A stretch of 46,683 bases of DNA, from the NCBI GenBank assembly GCA_964431735.1, contig CAYSLJ010000038.1, positions 1-46,683 on the forward strand. The letters are read 5' to 3'. Made by a program: the position numbers and the translations under genes. Positions within the stretch are counted from its first letter, which is position 1, and every line of letters starts with the position of its first letter. The notes under the pieces are model-generated. The model was not told the DNA's origin, did not search any database, and was given only the letters and a program-made list of their open reading frames with translations. Source of the DNA: CALARM01 sp964431735 (GTDB lineage: Bacteria > Vulcanimicrobiota > SpSt-956 > JAKJGF01). Positions 25,918-34,809 of the stretch are shown piece after piece.

Positions 25918-26282
25918 ATCTATACTTTTGCACTTTTTCATAATTTCCTTGTATTTAGAGCCTATCCGAAAAGTCATCAAATACCTTCCGGTGTGTGAGG
26001 CTCTTCCGAAAAATCTATAATCCTCTTGCAAAAAAACTCTTATTACAGACTGCTACGATATTACATTTGTTTAATTTATAAATTACTGTTAATACGGTAT
26101 ATATTTTTCTCCAGAGCCTCACCCACCGGAAGGGTGTAAAATAAATATTACTTTTCGGATAGGTTCTTACTGGTTTTATAGTCAAACAGTTCCGGGTTTT
26201 AATCTTCCTGACCCGGTACTGGACACCTGAAAATTGAATAGATTATTTTTTTACAGTTTTTAAAATCTGCAAAAATATAGAA
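25918..26282. repeat. Direct repeat, copy 2 (split by a family-C element)
   Basis: The left part (25918-25955) and the right part (26170-26282) together match copy 1 at 25698-25860. The two parts are separated by the 214-bp element. Together with copy 1 they fill the 708-bp gap before the HsdR_N-like gene; I see no gene in it. Confidence 0.8.
25956..26169. mobile_element. Complete element, family C (TAGAGCCTATCCGAAAAGT ends)
   Basis: The ends TAGAGCCTATCCGAAAAGT and (inverted) TAAGAACCTATCCGAAAAGT enclose further inverted arms containing CCTTCCGGTG.GTGAGGCTCT. The insertion site is known because the uninterrupted copy of the same DNA lies 220 bp upstream. TA at both edges suggests a TA target duplication, as made by some IS5-group (IS427-like) and IS630 elements. 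The interior (about 214 bp) codes for nothing, so this is a MITE-like derivative moved by a transposase encoded elsewhere. Confidence 0.8.
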
Positions 26283-26389
26283 ATAATATAAATTTACAAT
26301 TTTTTTTTGTAAAATTTCTATATATAGAGGAATTTCACATTTAATTATAGAAAGTAAAAATAATTCAATCAGAGAAAGGAGTTTTTAAA

Positions 26390-27388
26390 ATGGCATTTAA
26401 TGATGAGATTAAAGTATTTGCAGAAAAAACACTGGCATTAAAGGAGCGATTGAAGACAGATGAATCTGTCAAATATTCGCTTGTAATGCCTTTTTTACAA
26501 TCCCTCGGTTACAATGTATTTGACCCGGGCGAGCTTGTTCCTTCATACCCGATTCAGCTCGAACCGCCAAAAGACAAAAATGTAGATTACGCCATTCTTC
26601 GCAACGGCGAGCCGGAAATACTTCTGGAAGTCAAAGGTATCGGTAAAAAATTGGAAGATTACAGAGGCGACATGGCTGACTACTTCAACGGTTCCTCCAA
26701 AGCCAGACTGGCTATACTGACAGACGGTATCAGATATGAGGTTTTTTCCAATATTGAAGAGCCGGATAAAATGGATAAAAAACCATTTTTTATTATAGAC
26801 CTGGCGAATTTGAATGATGAAATTCTTACTGAATTGAAGAAATTACATAAAGACGAATATAATATCGATATTATCCTGTTCCATCCGAAAAAATTAAAAT
26901 ATACCAGAAAAGCAAAAGAATATTTAGAAAAAATACTTAATGAACCGGACGAAGAATTTATTAATTTCCTGCTAAAGAATATTTATCAGGGTGTCTGGAG
27001 TTCAGATGTGTCAGAAAAATATGGCACAGTAATAAAAGAAGCCATGAAACTGTTCAATGAAGAGCTTAAAGCCTCAAAAACAGTAATTTCAGAACAGGAA
27101 AAAATCGAAGAGACTGAAACAATTGAAGAAGAAAAGAAAGAAGAAAAAAAGGAAGAAAAACAGGTTATAGAAATTAAGCAGGAGGAAAAGAAAGAGGAAG
27201 AAAAGAAAGAAGAAAAAAAGGAACAAGAGCTGACAGAAGAGAAAGAAGAAAAAAAAGAAGAAGGTGAAGAAAAAGGTACAGAAGAAGGTACAGAGGCAAA
27301 ACAGAAAGATGAAGGTGACGATTCAAAATCTGAAAAGAAACCAAAGAAAAGAGGTTTATTTTCCATATTCAGCGGAGATAATGACTGA
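26390..27388 (+). CDS. HsdR_N-like restriction endonuclease-fold protein with charged tail (332 aa)
   Basis: Residues about 5-150 match the N-terminal domain of type I restriction R subunits and related orphan PD-(D/E)xK proteins: SVKYSLVMPFLQSLGYNVFD, then Asp66 in NVDYAILRNGEPE, then Glu80-x-Lys82 in EILLEVKG, and a LTDGIRYEVFS strand. The putative catalytic D-ExK set is intact. No helicase motor follows; instead a helical stretch (150-235) leads to a very long Glu/Lys-rich tail (about 238-315) ending KKPKKRGLFSIFSG. No hsdM or hsdS is nearby. It may be a stand-alone nuclease or a structural relic. AAAGGAG stands before the ATG. Confidence 0.8.
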   Translation: MAFNDEIKVFAEKTLALKERLKTDESVKYSLVMPFLQSLGYNVFDPGELVPSYPIQLEPPKDKNVDYAILRNGEPEILLEVKGIGKKLEDYRGDMADYFNGSSKARLAILTDGIRYEVFSNIEEPDKMDKKPFFIIDLANLNDEILTELKKLHKDEYNIDIILFHPKKLKYTRKAKEYLEKILNEPDEEFINFLLKNIYQGVWSSDVSEKYGTVIKEAMKLFNEELKASKTVISEQEKIEETETIEEEKKEEKKEEKQVIEIKQEEKKEEEKKEEKKEQELTEEKEEKKEEGEEKGTEEGTEAKQKDEGDDSKSEKKPKKRGLFSIFSGDND

Positions 27389-27552
27389 AAATGTCAACTG
27401 ACCAGAGATAATCGTCAATATCGTACATCGTGAATTTTGCCGGTTAAAAAAAATTATAATAAAATGGATTATTTTTCATATTAAGACGCCTAATATGTTA
27501 GTGAAAAGTGAAGAGAGAGTGTCCGTAACTAAAAATATTAGGAGGTATTATT

Positions 27553-28629
27553 ATGTTAAAAAAAATCTACAAAAAGGATTATATGTTTATATTAATCCTT
27601 TTTCTTTTCATTTCCTTTATGTCCATAGCCGATGAAGTTCCCCAGGTACCTGTTTTCTCTGTTCAGCAACCGATGGTATATCAAAATCTGGCAATATTTC
27701 CTCTGAAACTTCAGGAAGGTTCAAAAAAATTAAATCTTCTCACCCTTGATGAAGCCATGAAAAGAGAATATATTGTAATAAAAGAAGTGGCAGACGGTCA
27801 GGTAAATACAGTAGAATTGGAAAATATTTCTAATAGCTGGATATTTCTTCTTTCAGGAGAGATTATTGCAGGAGCAAAACAGAACAGAATGATCGGTAAA
27901 GATACCCTTATTCCGCCGAAAAGTAGAAAAATAAAAGAACAGGTTTTCTGTGTCGAACATGGCAGATGGGTTCATGAAAGTGAAAAATTCGGTTCCAATG
28001 AAGTTAACTGTAACATGGATGTGAGACAGGCAGCAAAACAAACTGGTGACCAGAGCACCGTATGGAATAAAGTATCTGAAAACACTAAAATTTCAAACAA
28101 AGAGAACCCTACAGGCAAATTCGATGTCATATATGAAGATAAAAACATACAGAAGAAAATAGATGAATATATGAAGACCTTCTCCAATCTTACAAAAGAA
28201 AATAAAGACATGACAGGTGTGGCTGTTGTTATAGGTTCCGAGATTAAAGGAGTAGATGTATTCGGAGACAGAGATTTATTTGAAAAATTATGGCCCAAAT
28301 TATTGAAGTCTTATATAACAGATGCACTTACGAAAGAAAAGATTGAAAAACCTTCTATAAAACAAAAGAATATAGAAAGCTTTTTAAATAAAGTGAAAGA
28401 AGCAAAAATAGAGAAAGATTCCTCTGCTGTTGCCGGTACAAGGCTGGATTTTTCATCGAAAGAAATTGTAGGAGGATTTATACTGGATAAAAAAGGGAAT
28501 ATGATACATTATGTGCAGTTTCCCTACAGAGAAGAAATCAACCGGCAGCAGCAAAACAATCAGAATGAGATTAATGTTCAGCAGCAGATAAACGCGCCGA
28601 ATAATAACATCAATGACAATCAAAGATAA
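27553..28629 (+). CDS. Exported ARPP-1 domain protein (358 aa)
   Basis: A signal peptide (1-27, MLKKIYKK…LFLFISFMSIADEV) precedes a domain matching ARPP-1 (DUF6569): VYQNLAIFPLKL, LTLDEAMKREYIVIKEV, VNTVELENIS, IFLLSGEIIAGAKQNRMIGKD, IPPKS, FCVEHGRW. The function of the family is unknown; the name comes from its association with ARG and rhodanese-phosphatase systems. A helical region follows, and the C-terminal about 30 residues are Asn/Gln-rich (QQQNNQNEINVQQQINAPNN). A strong AGGAGG lies 8 nt before the ATG. It is transcribed alone and ends at a perfect hairpin. Confidence 0.75.
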   Translation: MLKKIYKKDYMFILILFLFISFMSIADEVPQVPVFSVQQPMVYQNLAIFPLKLQEGSKKLNLLTLDEAMKREYIVIKEVADGQVNTVELENISNSWIFLLSGEIIAGAKQNRMIGKDTLIPPKSRKIKEQVFCVEHGRWVHESEKFGSNEVNCNMDVRQAAKQTGDQSTVWNKVSENTKISNKENPTGKFDVIYEDKNIQKKIDEYMKTFSNLTKENKDMTGVAVVIGSEIKGVDVFGDRDLFEKLWPKLLKSYITDALTKEKIEKPSIKQKNIESFLNKVKEAKIEKDSSAVAGTRLDFSSKEIVGGFILDKKGNMIHYVQFPYREEINRQQQNNQNEINVQQQINAPNNNINDNQR

Positions 28630-28640
28630 GCACGGTTATC

Positions 28641-28683
28641 AATATAAGAATCGTGATGGCTGAAGCGTCACGATTCTTATATT
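28641..28683. terminator. Perfect 16-bp hairpin between convergent genes
   Basis: AATATAAGAATCGTGA (28641-28656) pairs perfectly with TCACGATTCTTATATT (28668-28683) over an 11-nt loop. The stem top is the heptamer core CGTGA/TCACG. It sits midway between two converging stop codons, as a bidirectional terminator would, but lacks a classical T run. Confidence 0.65.
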
Positions 28684-28689
28684 ATCCTG

Positions 28690-30639
28690 TCAATCCTTGA
28701 AATCCCGAAAATCCCGGTCTGCTTTTCTTAGTTTATCCAGGAAAGCCTCATCTACTTTATATCCCATAGCTTCTATTTTTTCCACATCTTCCCATGCCCT
28801 GTCATATTCTCCTATGGTAAAATAAACAAGACATCTGTTATAATAAACATCGGCCCTGGGATTGAGCTTAAGAGCCTCTGTAAAATCCTCTATGGCCTTA
28901 TCAAATTGACCTGTTTCGGAATAAGCATTTCCCCTGTTATTACAGGCATCTCCGTAATAAGGATTTATCTTTATAGCATCCGTATAATCCTCAATAGCCC
29001 TGTCAAATTCCCCATGGTGTGCATAAATATTACCGCGACTGTTAAGGAATTTTTCGTCAAGGGGATTGATGTCTATAGCCCTGTTGAAAGACTGAAATGC
29101 TTTATCATATGCTCCGAGCTGTTTATAACAGATCCCAAGGTTATAGTGAATTCCCGGTTCATCAGATTTAATTCTAATGGCATGATTGAAATCCTCAATG
29201 GCTTTATCATATGCTCCGATTTTTTTATAAACAGCACCTCTGTTATTATAGGCATCGGCAGAATCGGGGCTCAGGGTTATGGCACAGGCAAAATCAGACA
29301 TAGCACTGTTGTAATCACCGGCTTCACTGTATGCCATACCTCTGTTAAGATAAGCCTCCATGACAGAAGGATATTTAGTTATTACGTCTGACCATAGAGT
29401 TATACTGTCTTTCCATACTTTACACCTCTCATATGATGAAAAAGAGAGAATAATTATTATAATACCTGTAAGAACAGTGAGAGTAATTTTTTTAAAGATG
29501 GAATCTTTAAATCTATCCATATATATAAAATACAAAAAATCTGAAATCATATAAAAAAAGCCTGTCAGGGGAATATAGGTATAACGGTCGGCAACAATGC
29601 CGGGGGGCACAGGTATTAGCTGGCTCACAGGAAGGATGGTAATAAAGAAAAATAATATGGCAAAAAATATTTTTTTACATTTTCTCAGGCGAAAGGTATA
29701 TATTCCTGCCGTTATTACAATAAAAGGAGCAATAATAAAAGGCAATGGCAGATAATTATCGGGCCTGTCAGGATAGGGATAGAGACATGAAAGACTGAGA
29801 GGAAAAAACATTTTTGTAATATAAAATAATAACCCGTAACTGGCTATACACATATTGTATAAAAGATTGGACGAAGTTTTTGTGCCTGTCATCTCTGTGG
29901 TAGTCATTATAGACACATATATGACAAAAAACAGACAAAAAAGCCCAAAAAAAGGGGTTTTTTCCAGGAATAACCGGTCATTAAATCTCCTCTTTTCCAT
30001 ATAATCAAACAGAAACAGGAGAAAAGGCATGGTAATGGCCATGGGTTTTGATAAAAGAGACAGAAAAAAAAACAGAAGAGAAAGATAGAAATGGTGTTTC
30101 CTGCCTCTTATATAATATAAATAACATATGATAGACATGAGATAAAACATACTGTACATCAAATCTTTTCTCTCTGAAATCCATGCCACGGATTCGACAT
30201 GAAGCGGATGAATTGCAAATAATAAAGCCGTAAGAAAAGCAATCATATCTTTACCTGATATTAAATATATAAGCCAGAATACAAGGAGAGAATTAAGCAG
30301 ATGAAATATGAGGTTTGTACCATGATAAGCGACAGGATTCAGATGAAAAAAGTAATATTCCAGTCCATAGGTCAGTAAAGGCAAAGGGACATAGAGGCTT
30401 TTTACCGTATAATTTTTATGTCTGGAAGCAGAAAAATTGAATATATCTTTTATATTATCGGAAGAAAGGTCTTTTGTGAGTAAATTATCTGTTACATATT
30501 CATTATCGTCCCAGTTGGTAAATCCGTTATAAAGAGACGGATAAAATGTAACAGTCGTTATAATTAACATAAAAAAAATCAATAAAGGTATTTTATAAAT
30601 TTTCCCCTTATTTTGAGGATTTTTTTTCTTTTTCCCCAT
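28690..30639 (-). CDS. GT-C-type membrane glycosyltransferase-like protein with TPRs (649 aa)
   Basis: About 10-11 membrane helices (residues 15-410) have the layout of the PMT/TMTC branch: a first outside loop with the acidic motif NGFTNWDDNEYVTDN, followed by HPLHVESVAWISERKDLMYS, the family hallmark. Residues about 435-640 are at least five TPR units (MEAYLNRGMAYSEAGDYNSA, YGDACNNRGNAYSETGQFDKA and others). Eukaryotic TMTCs are O-mannosyltransferases with the same membrane-plus-TPR plan; bacterial ones are uncharacterised, with a polyprenyl-phosphate sugar donor presumed. The start (TAAGGA before ATG) overlaps the rarA end by 32 bp. Confidence 0.82.
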   Translation of the reverse strand: MGKKKKNPQNKGKIYKIPLLIFFMLIITTVTFYPSLYNGFTNWDDNEYVTDNLLTKDLSSDNIKDIFNFSASRHKNYTVKSLYVPLPLLTYGLEYYFFHLNPVAYHGTNLIFHLLNSLLVFWLIYLISGKDMIAFLTALLFAIHPLHVESVAWISERKDLMYSMFYLMSIICYLYYIRGRKHHFYLSLLFFFLSLLSKPMAITMPFLLFLFDYMEKRRFNDRLFLEKTPFFGLFCLFFVIYVSIMTTTEMTGTKTSSNLLYNMCIASYGLLFYITKMFFPLSLSCLYPYPDRPDNYLPLPFIIAPFIVITAGIYTFRLRKCKKIFFAILFFFITILPVSQLIPVPPGIVADRYTYIPLTGFFYMISDFLYFIYMDRFKDSIFKKITLTVLTGIIIIILSFSSYERCKVWKDSITLWSDVITKYPSVMEAYLNRGMAYSEAGDYNSAMSDFACAITLSPDSADAYNNRGAVYKKIGAYDKAIEDFNHAIRIKSDEPGIHYNLGICYKQLGAYDKAFQSFNRAIDINPLDEKFLNSRGNIYAHHGEFDRAIEDYTDAIKINPYYGDACNNRGNAYSETGQFDKAIEDFTEALKLNPRADVYYNRCLVYFTIGEYDRAWEDVEKIEAMGYKVDEAFLDKLRKADRDFRDFKD

Positions 30640-31969
30640 ATTTCCTTACTTCTTCCCGCCTTTTCTTTAACTGTTCTTTTTTCTTTCCTTCCCATCCCCT
30701 CTCTGAAGGATTATAAAAAACTCTGCCTTTCAGAGCTTCAGGCATATAAACTTCCGGCACCCATCCTTCAGGACTATCATGAGGATAAATATATTCTTTT
30801 CCGTAACCGAGTTCCTTCATAAGTCCCGTAGGAGCATTTCTTATATGAAATGGCACAGGGTAAGTTGCCGTTTTCCTTGCAAGATCCTGTGCTTCTTTAA
30901 AAGCAGTATAAACACTGTTACTTTTCTGTGCAATGGCCAGATACACCACAAGCTGTGCAAGAGCCAGTTCCCCTTCAGGGCTTCCCAGGATGGTATAGGT
31001 CTGAAAAACACTTATTGCTTCCATAAGAGCAAAAGGATCGGCAAGACCTACATCTTCCGAGGCAACCCTTATGAGGCGCCTTGCTATATAAAGAGGGTCT
31101 TCCCCGCCTTCCAGCATACGGGAAAGCCAGTAAAGGGAAGCATCAGGATCACTTCCTCTTATACTTTTATGAAGGGCTGATATAAGGTTGTAATGTTCTT
31201 CTCCGGTTTTATCATAATGAACTGCTCTTCTCTGAAGTATATCTTCAATAATCCTTAAATCAATAATTCTGATAGTACCTTCGGAAGGCATGGTTGTCAT
31301 AACGGCTATTTCAAGGACATTCAAAAGAGAGCGGCTGTCACCTCCGGTGGCATCTATAAGATAGTGTTCTCCTTCTTCTGTAAGACAGGCAGAAAAATCT
31401 CCGAGACCGGATTTTTTATCGCTCAATGCTCTCTGTATAATAATTTTTAATTCTTCATAATCCAGGGGTTTCAGTATCAGAACCTGTGTTCTGGAAAGAA
31501 GAGGGCGAATTATTTCAAAGGAAGGATTTTCCGTAGTGGCTCCCAGGAGGGAAATTGTTCCGTCTTCCACATATGGAAGAAGTCCGTCCTGCTGGGCTTT
31601 ATTCAGTCTGTGTATTTCATCCATAAAAAGGCATGACCGTTTTTTTTCCTGAACCCATACTTTTTTTGCCATATCCACCGAGGCTCTTATTTCTTTAGTT
31701 CCTGCAGAAACAGCGGAAAGGGAAATTAAATGGCAGTCCATATGACCTGCAACAATCCTGGCAAGGGTTGTTTTACCGCACCCCGGAGGTCCCCAGAAAA
31801 TAATGGATTCCATTTTTTTACTCTTCAGAAGTCTGTGAAGAATCTTTCCCTCTGAAAGTAAATGGCTCTGGCCGACAAATTCTTCCAGACATTCAGGCCT
31901 CATCCTGTCTGCCAGAGGAGCAGGCGCATTTTTATGGTTATCTTCGTTAAAAAAGTCTAATTGGTTCAT
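30608..31969 (-). CDS. rarA: Replication-associated recombination protein A, AAA+ ATPase (453 aa)
   Basis: RarA/MgsA is a clamp-loader-like AAA+ ATPase acting at stalled forks. Walker A is GPPGCGKTTLA (60-70), Walker B is CLFMDEIHRLN, sensor 1 is LLGATTENPSF and the arginine finger region is RPLLSRTQVL. The C-terminal tetramerisation domain has RGSDPDASLYWLSRML and the P-LRNAPT-like HIRNAPTGLMKELGYG. The length is typical. Only heptamer sequence and no ribosome-binding site stands before the ATG, which may lower its translation. The 3' end overlaps the TPR gene. Confidence 0.93.
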   Translation of the reverse strand: MNQLDFFNEDNHKNAPAPLADRMRPECLEEFVGQSHLLSEGKILHRLLKSKKMESIIFWGPPGCGKTTLARIVAGHMDCHLISLSAVSAGTKEIRASVDMAKKVWVQEKKRSCLFMDEIHRLNKAQQDGLLPYVEDGTISLLGATTENPSFEIIRPLLSRTQVLILKPLDYEELKIIIQRALSDKKSGLGDFSACLTEEGEHYLIDATGGDSRSLLNVLEIAVMTTMPSEGTIRIIDLRIIEDILQRRAVHYDKTGEEHYNLISALHKSIRGSDPDASLYWLSRMLEGGEDPLYIARRLIRVASEDVGLADPFALMEAISVFQTYTILGSPEGELALAQLVVYLAIAQKSNSVYTAFKEAQDLARKTATYPVPFHIRNAPTGLMKELGYGKEYIYPHDSPEGWVPEVYMPEALKGRVFYNPSERGWEGKKKEQLKKRREEVRKYGEKEKKSSK

Positions 31970-31978
31970 GATTATAAT

Positions 31979-32038
31979 CGTGACGGGTAACGCGTGACGG
32001 GTGATTCGTGATGCGTGATGCGTGATGCGTGATGCGCG
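31979..32038. repeat. Heptamer array of eight units upstream of rarA
   Basis: CGTGACG, GGTAACG, CGTGACG, GGTGATT, then CGTGATG x4, ending in CGCG. It is the longest array of this family in the window, showing point drift (GACG to GATG) that has spread over adjacent units. Confidence 0.85.
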
Positions 32039-32078
32039 TTTTCAACAGTACCGGGCGACCACAGAGGTCGCCCCTGCT

Positions 32079-32143
32079 TTTCACTTTTCACGACTCACCA
32101 CTCACCACTCACCACTCACGACTCACTACTCACCACTACCAGT
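32079..32143. repeat. Heptamer array, CTCACCA / CTCACTA family
   Basis: About eight units of ACTCACC/ACTCACG/TTTTCAC on the plus strand. Its right end overlaps the coding end of the DUF362 ferredoxin gene, encoding that protein's last residues and its stop. Confidence 0.8.
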
Positions 32144-33189
32144 TCATATTCCTTTGAGCCGAGTCCTATTTTAACGCCATGTTCTATCTGTATCAAAGCA
32201 TTTTGATTTCTGTAGGACATCTGAGCTATAGTATTTCTGTTATGTTTCAATGTAATATCCAGAGAGGCCATATCAATGGCTACCGGGTCATTTGATGCAA
32301 TAATTCCTATATCCGGTATAAGTTTCTCCTGGGCAACGTCGAAGCAGTCGCAGTCTTTTGTCATATCAATGAGAAGATTGAAAAAGAAACACTTCTTTCC
32401 TTTTATAACTCCCAGAGCATGTTCTGCCATGCTCTTCTGCGTATAACCTGCCTCTGCGCCCCAGTCAAATTCTACTGCATCATAACGGCATACTGTAAGA
32501 CATTCGCCGCATCCGATACATTTTTCCTGTATTATCCATGCTTTTTTATCTTTTTCTATAATGGCATATACAGGACACCACTCTATACATTTTTTGCATA
32601 GAACACAACTGTTTTTTATGGAAGGATACATGGAAGAATGCTGCTGTCTTTTACCTTTTTTGCTGGCAAGGCCCATGCCCAGATTTTTTATACATGCCCC
32701 AATACCTGTTACCATATGGCCTGTAACATGACTGACTGACAGAATAACATCTGTCCCGATAATTTCGCTGGCAATCTCTACCTTTTCATGTAACTCTCCG
32801 TTAATAGTAACCTTCCCTTCCGAATTACCCAGCAACCCGTCAGACATAATAAAGGGAATACCCGTTGTTTCTACTCCAAATCCCATTTTATGAGCATGTA
32901 AGAGATGTTTTACGGCATTTGACCGTTCACCTTTATAAAGGGTAGACGTTTCCGTCAAAAAAGCAAGTCCTCCTTTTGCTTTAACTTCATCTGCTATTAC
33001 CCTGACCACTTCAGGTTTCATATGAGTGGTATTTCCTTCTTCTCCTACATGAACCTTGATGGCAACAAAATCATGTTCTGATATAATAGCGGAAACTCCG
33101 GCAAAATCATAGAGCTTTTTCATGGCCTCCGCCTGCTGTGCAGGTGTTGCACCGTCTTTTAATTCGATAAAATATACCTTCGGTTTCAT
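32116..33189 (-). CDS. DUF362 domain 4Fe-4S protein (357 aa)
   Basis: An N-terminal DUF362 domain (about 1-185; VAIKVHVGEEGNTTHMKPEVVRVIAD, LTETSTLYKGERSN) is followed by two ferredoxin motifs: CVLCKKCIEWCPVYAI and CIGCGECLTVCRYDAVE. DUF362 resumes after them (FLNLLIDMTKDCDC…IASNDPVAIDMASL). It is probably a cytosolic electron-transfer protein; the physiological partner is unknown. The last seven residues (VVVSSES) and the TGA stop are encoded by the CTCACCA array, so the native C-terminus may have been extended or cut. AGGAG lies 9 nt before the ATG. Confidence 0.88.
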   Translation of the reverse strand: MKPKVYFIELKDGATPAQQAEAMKKLYDFAGVSAIISEHDFVAIKVHVGEEGNTTHMKPEVVRVIADEVKAKGGLAFLTETSTLYKGERSNAVKHLLHAHKMGFGVETTGIPFIMSDGLLGNSEGKVTINGELHEKVEIASEIIGTDVILSVSHVTGHMVTGIGACIKNLGMGLASKKGKRQQHSSMYPSIKNSCVLCKKCIEWCPVYAIIEKDKKAWIIQEKCIGCGECLTVCRYDAVEFDWGAEAGYTQKSMAEHALGVIKGKKCFFFNLLIDMTKDCDCFDVAQEKLIPDIGIIASNDPVAIDMASLDITLKHNRNTIAQMSYRNQNALIQIEHGVKIGLGSKEYELVVVSSES

Positions 33190-33213
33190 ATGTAATCACT
33201 CCTGTTGTAAGAT

Positions 33214-33233
33214 CGTGACGCGTTACGCGAGGA
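33214..33233. repeat. Heptamer array, TGACGCG family
   Basis: CGTGACGCGTTACGCGAGGA, 25 bp upstream of the DUF362 gene start. It carries the recurrent GCGAGGA tail. Confidence 0.7.
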
Positions 33234-33383
33234 CCAGTATCCGGCATGAAGTATAAATTCGTTTTTATTTACATAATCCTGCATGGGGAAGGAAAATTTT
33301 CAATCTTAAGATTGTTATTAAATTAACTATATTCCACTATATTTTATGATATAATAAAAGGTAAAGCCAGGCACCACTCGATT

Positions 33384-33401
33384 TATAGTTAGTTTCATAA
33401 C
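33384..33401. repeat. Lone left end of a family-D element
   Basis: TATAGTTAGTTTCATAAC is identical to the left end at 16667-16684. No matching right end is found before hemA. Otherwise the 342-bp gap 33190-33531 holds two heptamer arrays and no gene. Confidence 0.6.
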
Positions 33402-33462
33402 TATCCATAAATAACAGCCTCGTAATGAGTAAAGCATAATGCATGATGCCCGGGGATTAAAC

Positions 33463-33491
33463 GCGTAACGCGTTACGCGTTACGCGTCACG
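33463..33491. repeat. Heptamer array, TAACGCG/TTACGCG family
   Basis: A mixed-orientation array (GCGTAACG, CGTTACG, CGTTACG, CGTCACG) about 40 bp upstream of hemA. Confidence 0.75.
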
Positions 33492-33531
33492 AACACTTTG
33501 AGTCACGAGACAAAGTACCGGTGAGATAAAC

Positions 33532-34809
33532 ATGATCATGGTAACGGGGGTCAATCATAAGACCTGTCCTGTAGAAACAAGGGAAAAACTGAGTTTTTCT
33601 CATGAGAATATCAAAGAATTTCTGCTCTGTTTAAAAGAAGATACCATCTTAGAAGAAAATATCATTCTTTCAACCTGTAACAGAACGGAATTTTATTTCT
33701 TCTCAAAAGAAGAAGAGAAGGCAAAAGAAAGAATTCTTCATCATCTGGCAGCATATAAAAAAGTAAACATAGAAGAATTTAAAGAGCATCTTTATTTTAT
33801 GAAAGACGAAGAGGCCATAGAACACCTTTTTTCCGTGGCATGCGGTATAGACTCTATGATAATAGGAGAAGGGCAGATACTGGGACAGATAAAAACAGCT
33901 TTCGACATATCCAGAGAGATCAGAAGTAACGGACCAAATCTCTGTCAGTTGTTCCGTTTTGCCATAACATGCGGGAAAAGAGCCAGAACAGAAACAAAAA
34001 TAAGTACAGGCCCTTCTTCTATCAGTTATGTAGCAGTAGTTTTCGCAAAAATGCTCTTCGGAGAACTGGTAAATAAATCTGCCATCATAGTCGGAGCAGG
34101 TAAAATGGGACAGCTAACAGCAAAACAGCTGTCCCATCATGGACTCAGGCAGGTTATTATTGCAAACAGAAACTATGAAAAAGCACTGGAAATGGCGAAA
34201 AAAATAAACGGTGAAGCCGTAAATTTTGACAGACTGGAAGAATATCTCATAAAAGCCGATATAGTCATAAGTTCAACAGGAGCTCCCCATTATGTCATAC
34301 ATTATGATACAATCAGGAAAATCCTGAAAGCAAGAAAAGAAAAACCTCTCTTCCTTATTGATATTGCAGTGCCGAGAGACATAGAGCCTTCCGTAAATAA
34401 ACTGCCCAATGTATTTCTCTATGATATAGATGATCTGCAGAAAGTGGTGGAAAACAATCTTGAAGGGAGAAAAGAAGAAACAGGGAAAGTAAAGAAAATA
34501 ATAGAAGAAGAAAAGGGACATCTCCTGGCATGGTCAAATTCCAGACAGTCTACTCCTATTATAAAAGCCCTTAATAAAAAAGCAGAAGACATAAGAACAG
34601 AAGAACTGAACATTGCGCTCAGAAAACTTTCTCATCTGTCTGCCGAAGATATTCAAATAATAGATTATGCGACACAGAAAATAATAAATAAACTCCTTCA
34701 TAATCCCATAATAAAATTAAAAGAAAACATGTCCAACGGAAAAATTTTTTTGCCTGTAGATGAATTAATAACAGAACTGTTCGATCTTAAACATAACGGA
34801 GAAAATTAA
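33532..34809 (+). CDS. hemA: Glutamyl-tRNA reductase (425 aa)
   Basis: First committed enzyme of C5 haem synthesis: NADPH reduces glutamyl-tRNA to glutamate-1-semialdehyde. It has GVNHKTCPVETREKLSF, the nucleophile Cys49 in LSTCNRTEFY, HLFSVACGIDSMIIGEGQILGQ, the Rossmann motif IIVGAGKMGQL and a C-terminal dimerisation helix. Full length. The ATG at 33532 follows GGTGAG; a second ATG two codons later (33538) is equally possible. The stop overlaps the start of the CcsA-family gene (TAATG), so the two are coupled. Other hem genes are not in the window. Confidence 0.95.
   Translation: MIMVTGVNHKTCPVETREKLSFSHENIKEFLLCLKEDTILEENIILSTCNRTEFYFFSKEEEKAKERILHHLAAYKKVNIEEFKEHLYFMKDEEAIEHLFSVACGIDSMIIGEGQILGQIKTAFDISREIRSNGPNLCQLFRFAITCGKRARTETKISTGPSSISYVAVVFAKMLFGELVNKSAIIVGAGKMGQLTAKQLSHHGLRQVIIANRNYEKALEMAKKINGEAVNFDRLEEYLIKADIVISSTGAPHYVIHYDTIRKILKARKEKPLFLIDIAVPRDIEPSVNKLPNVFLYDIDDLQKVVENNLEGRKEETGKVKKIIEEEKGHLLAWSNSRQSTPIIKALNKKAEDIRTEELNIALRKLSHLSAEDIQIIDYATQKIINKLLHNPIIKLKENMSNGKIFLPVDELITELFDLKHNGEN

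Noticed and set aside
26986..27366. Serine-rich 126-residue frame on the minus strand
   Set aside because: It is the complement of the Glu/Lys-rich tail (GAA/AAA codons read as TTC/TTT/TCT) of the HsdR_N-like gene; no ribosome-binding site.
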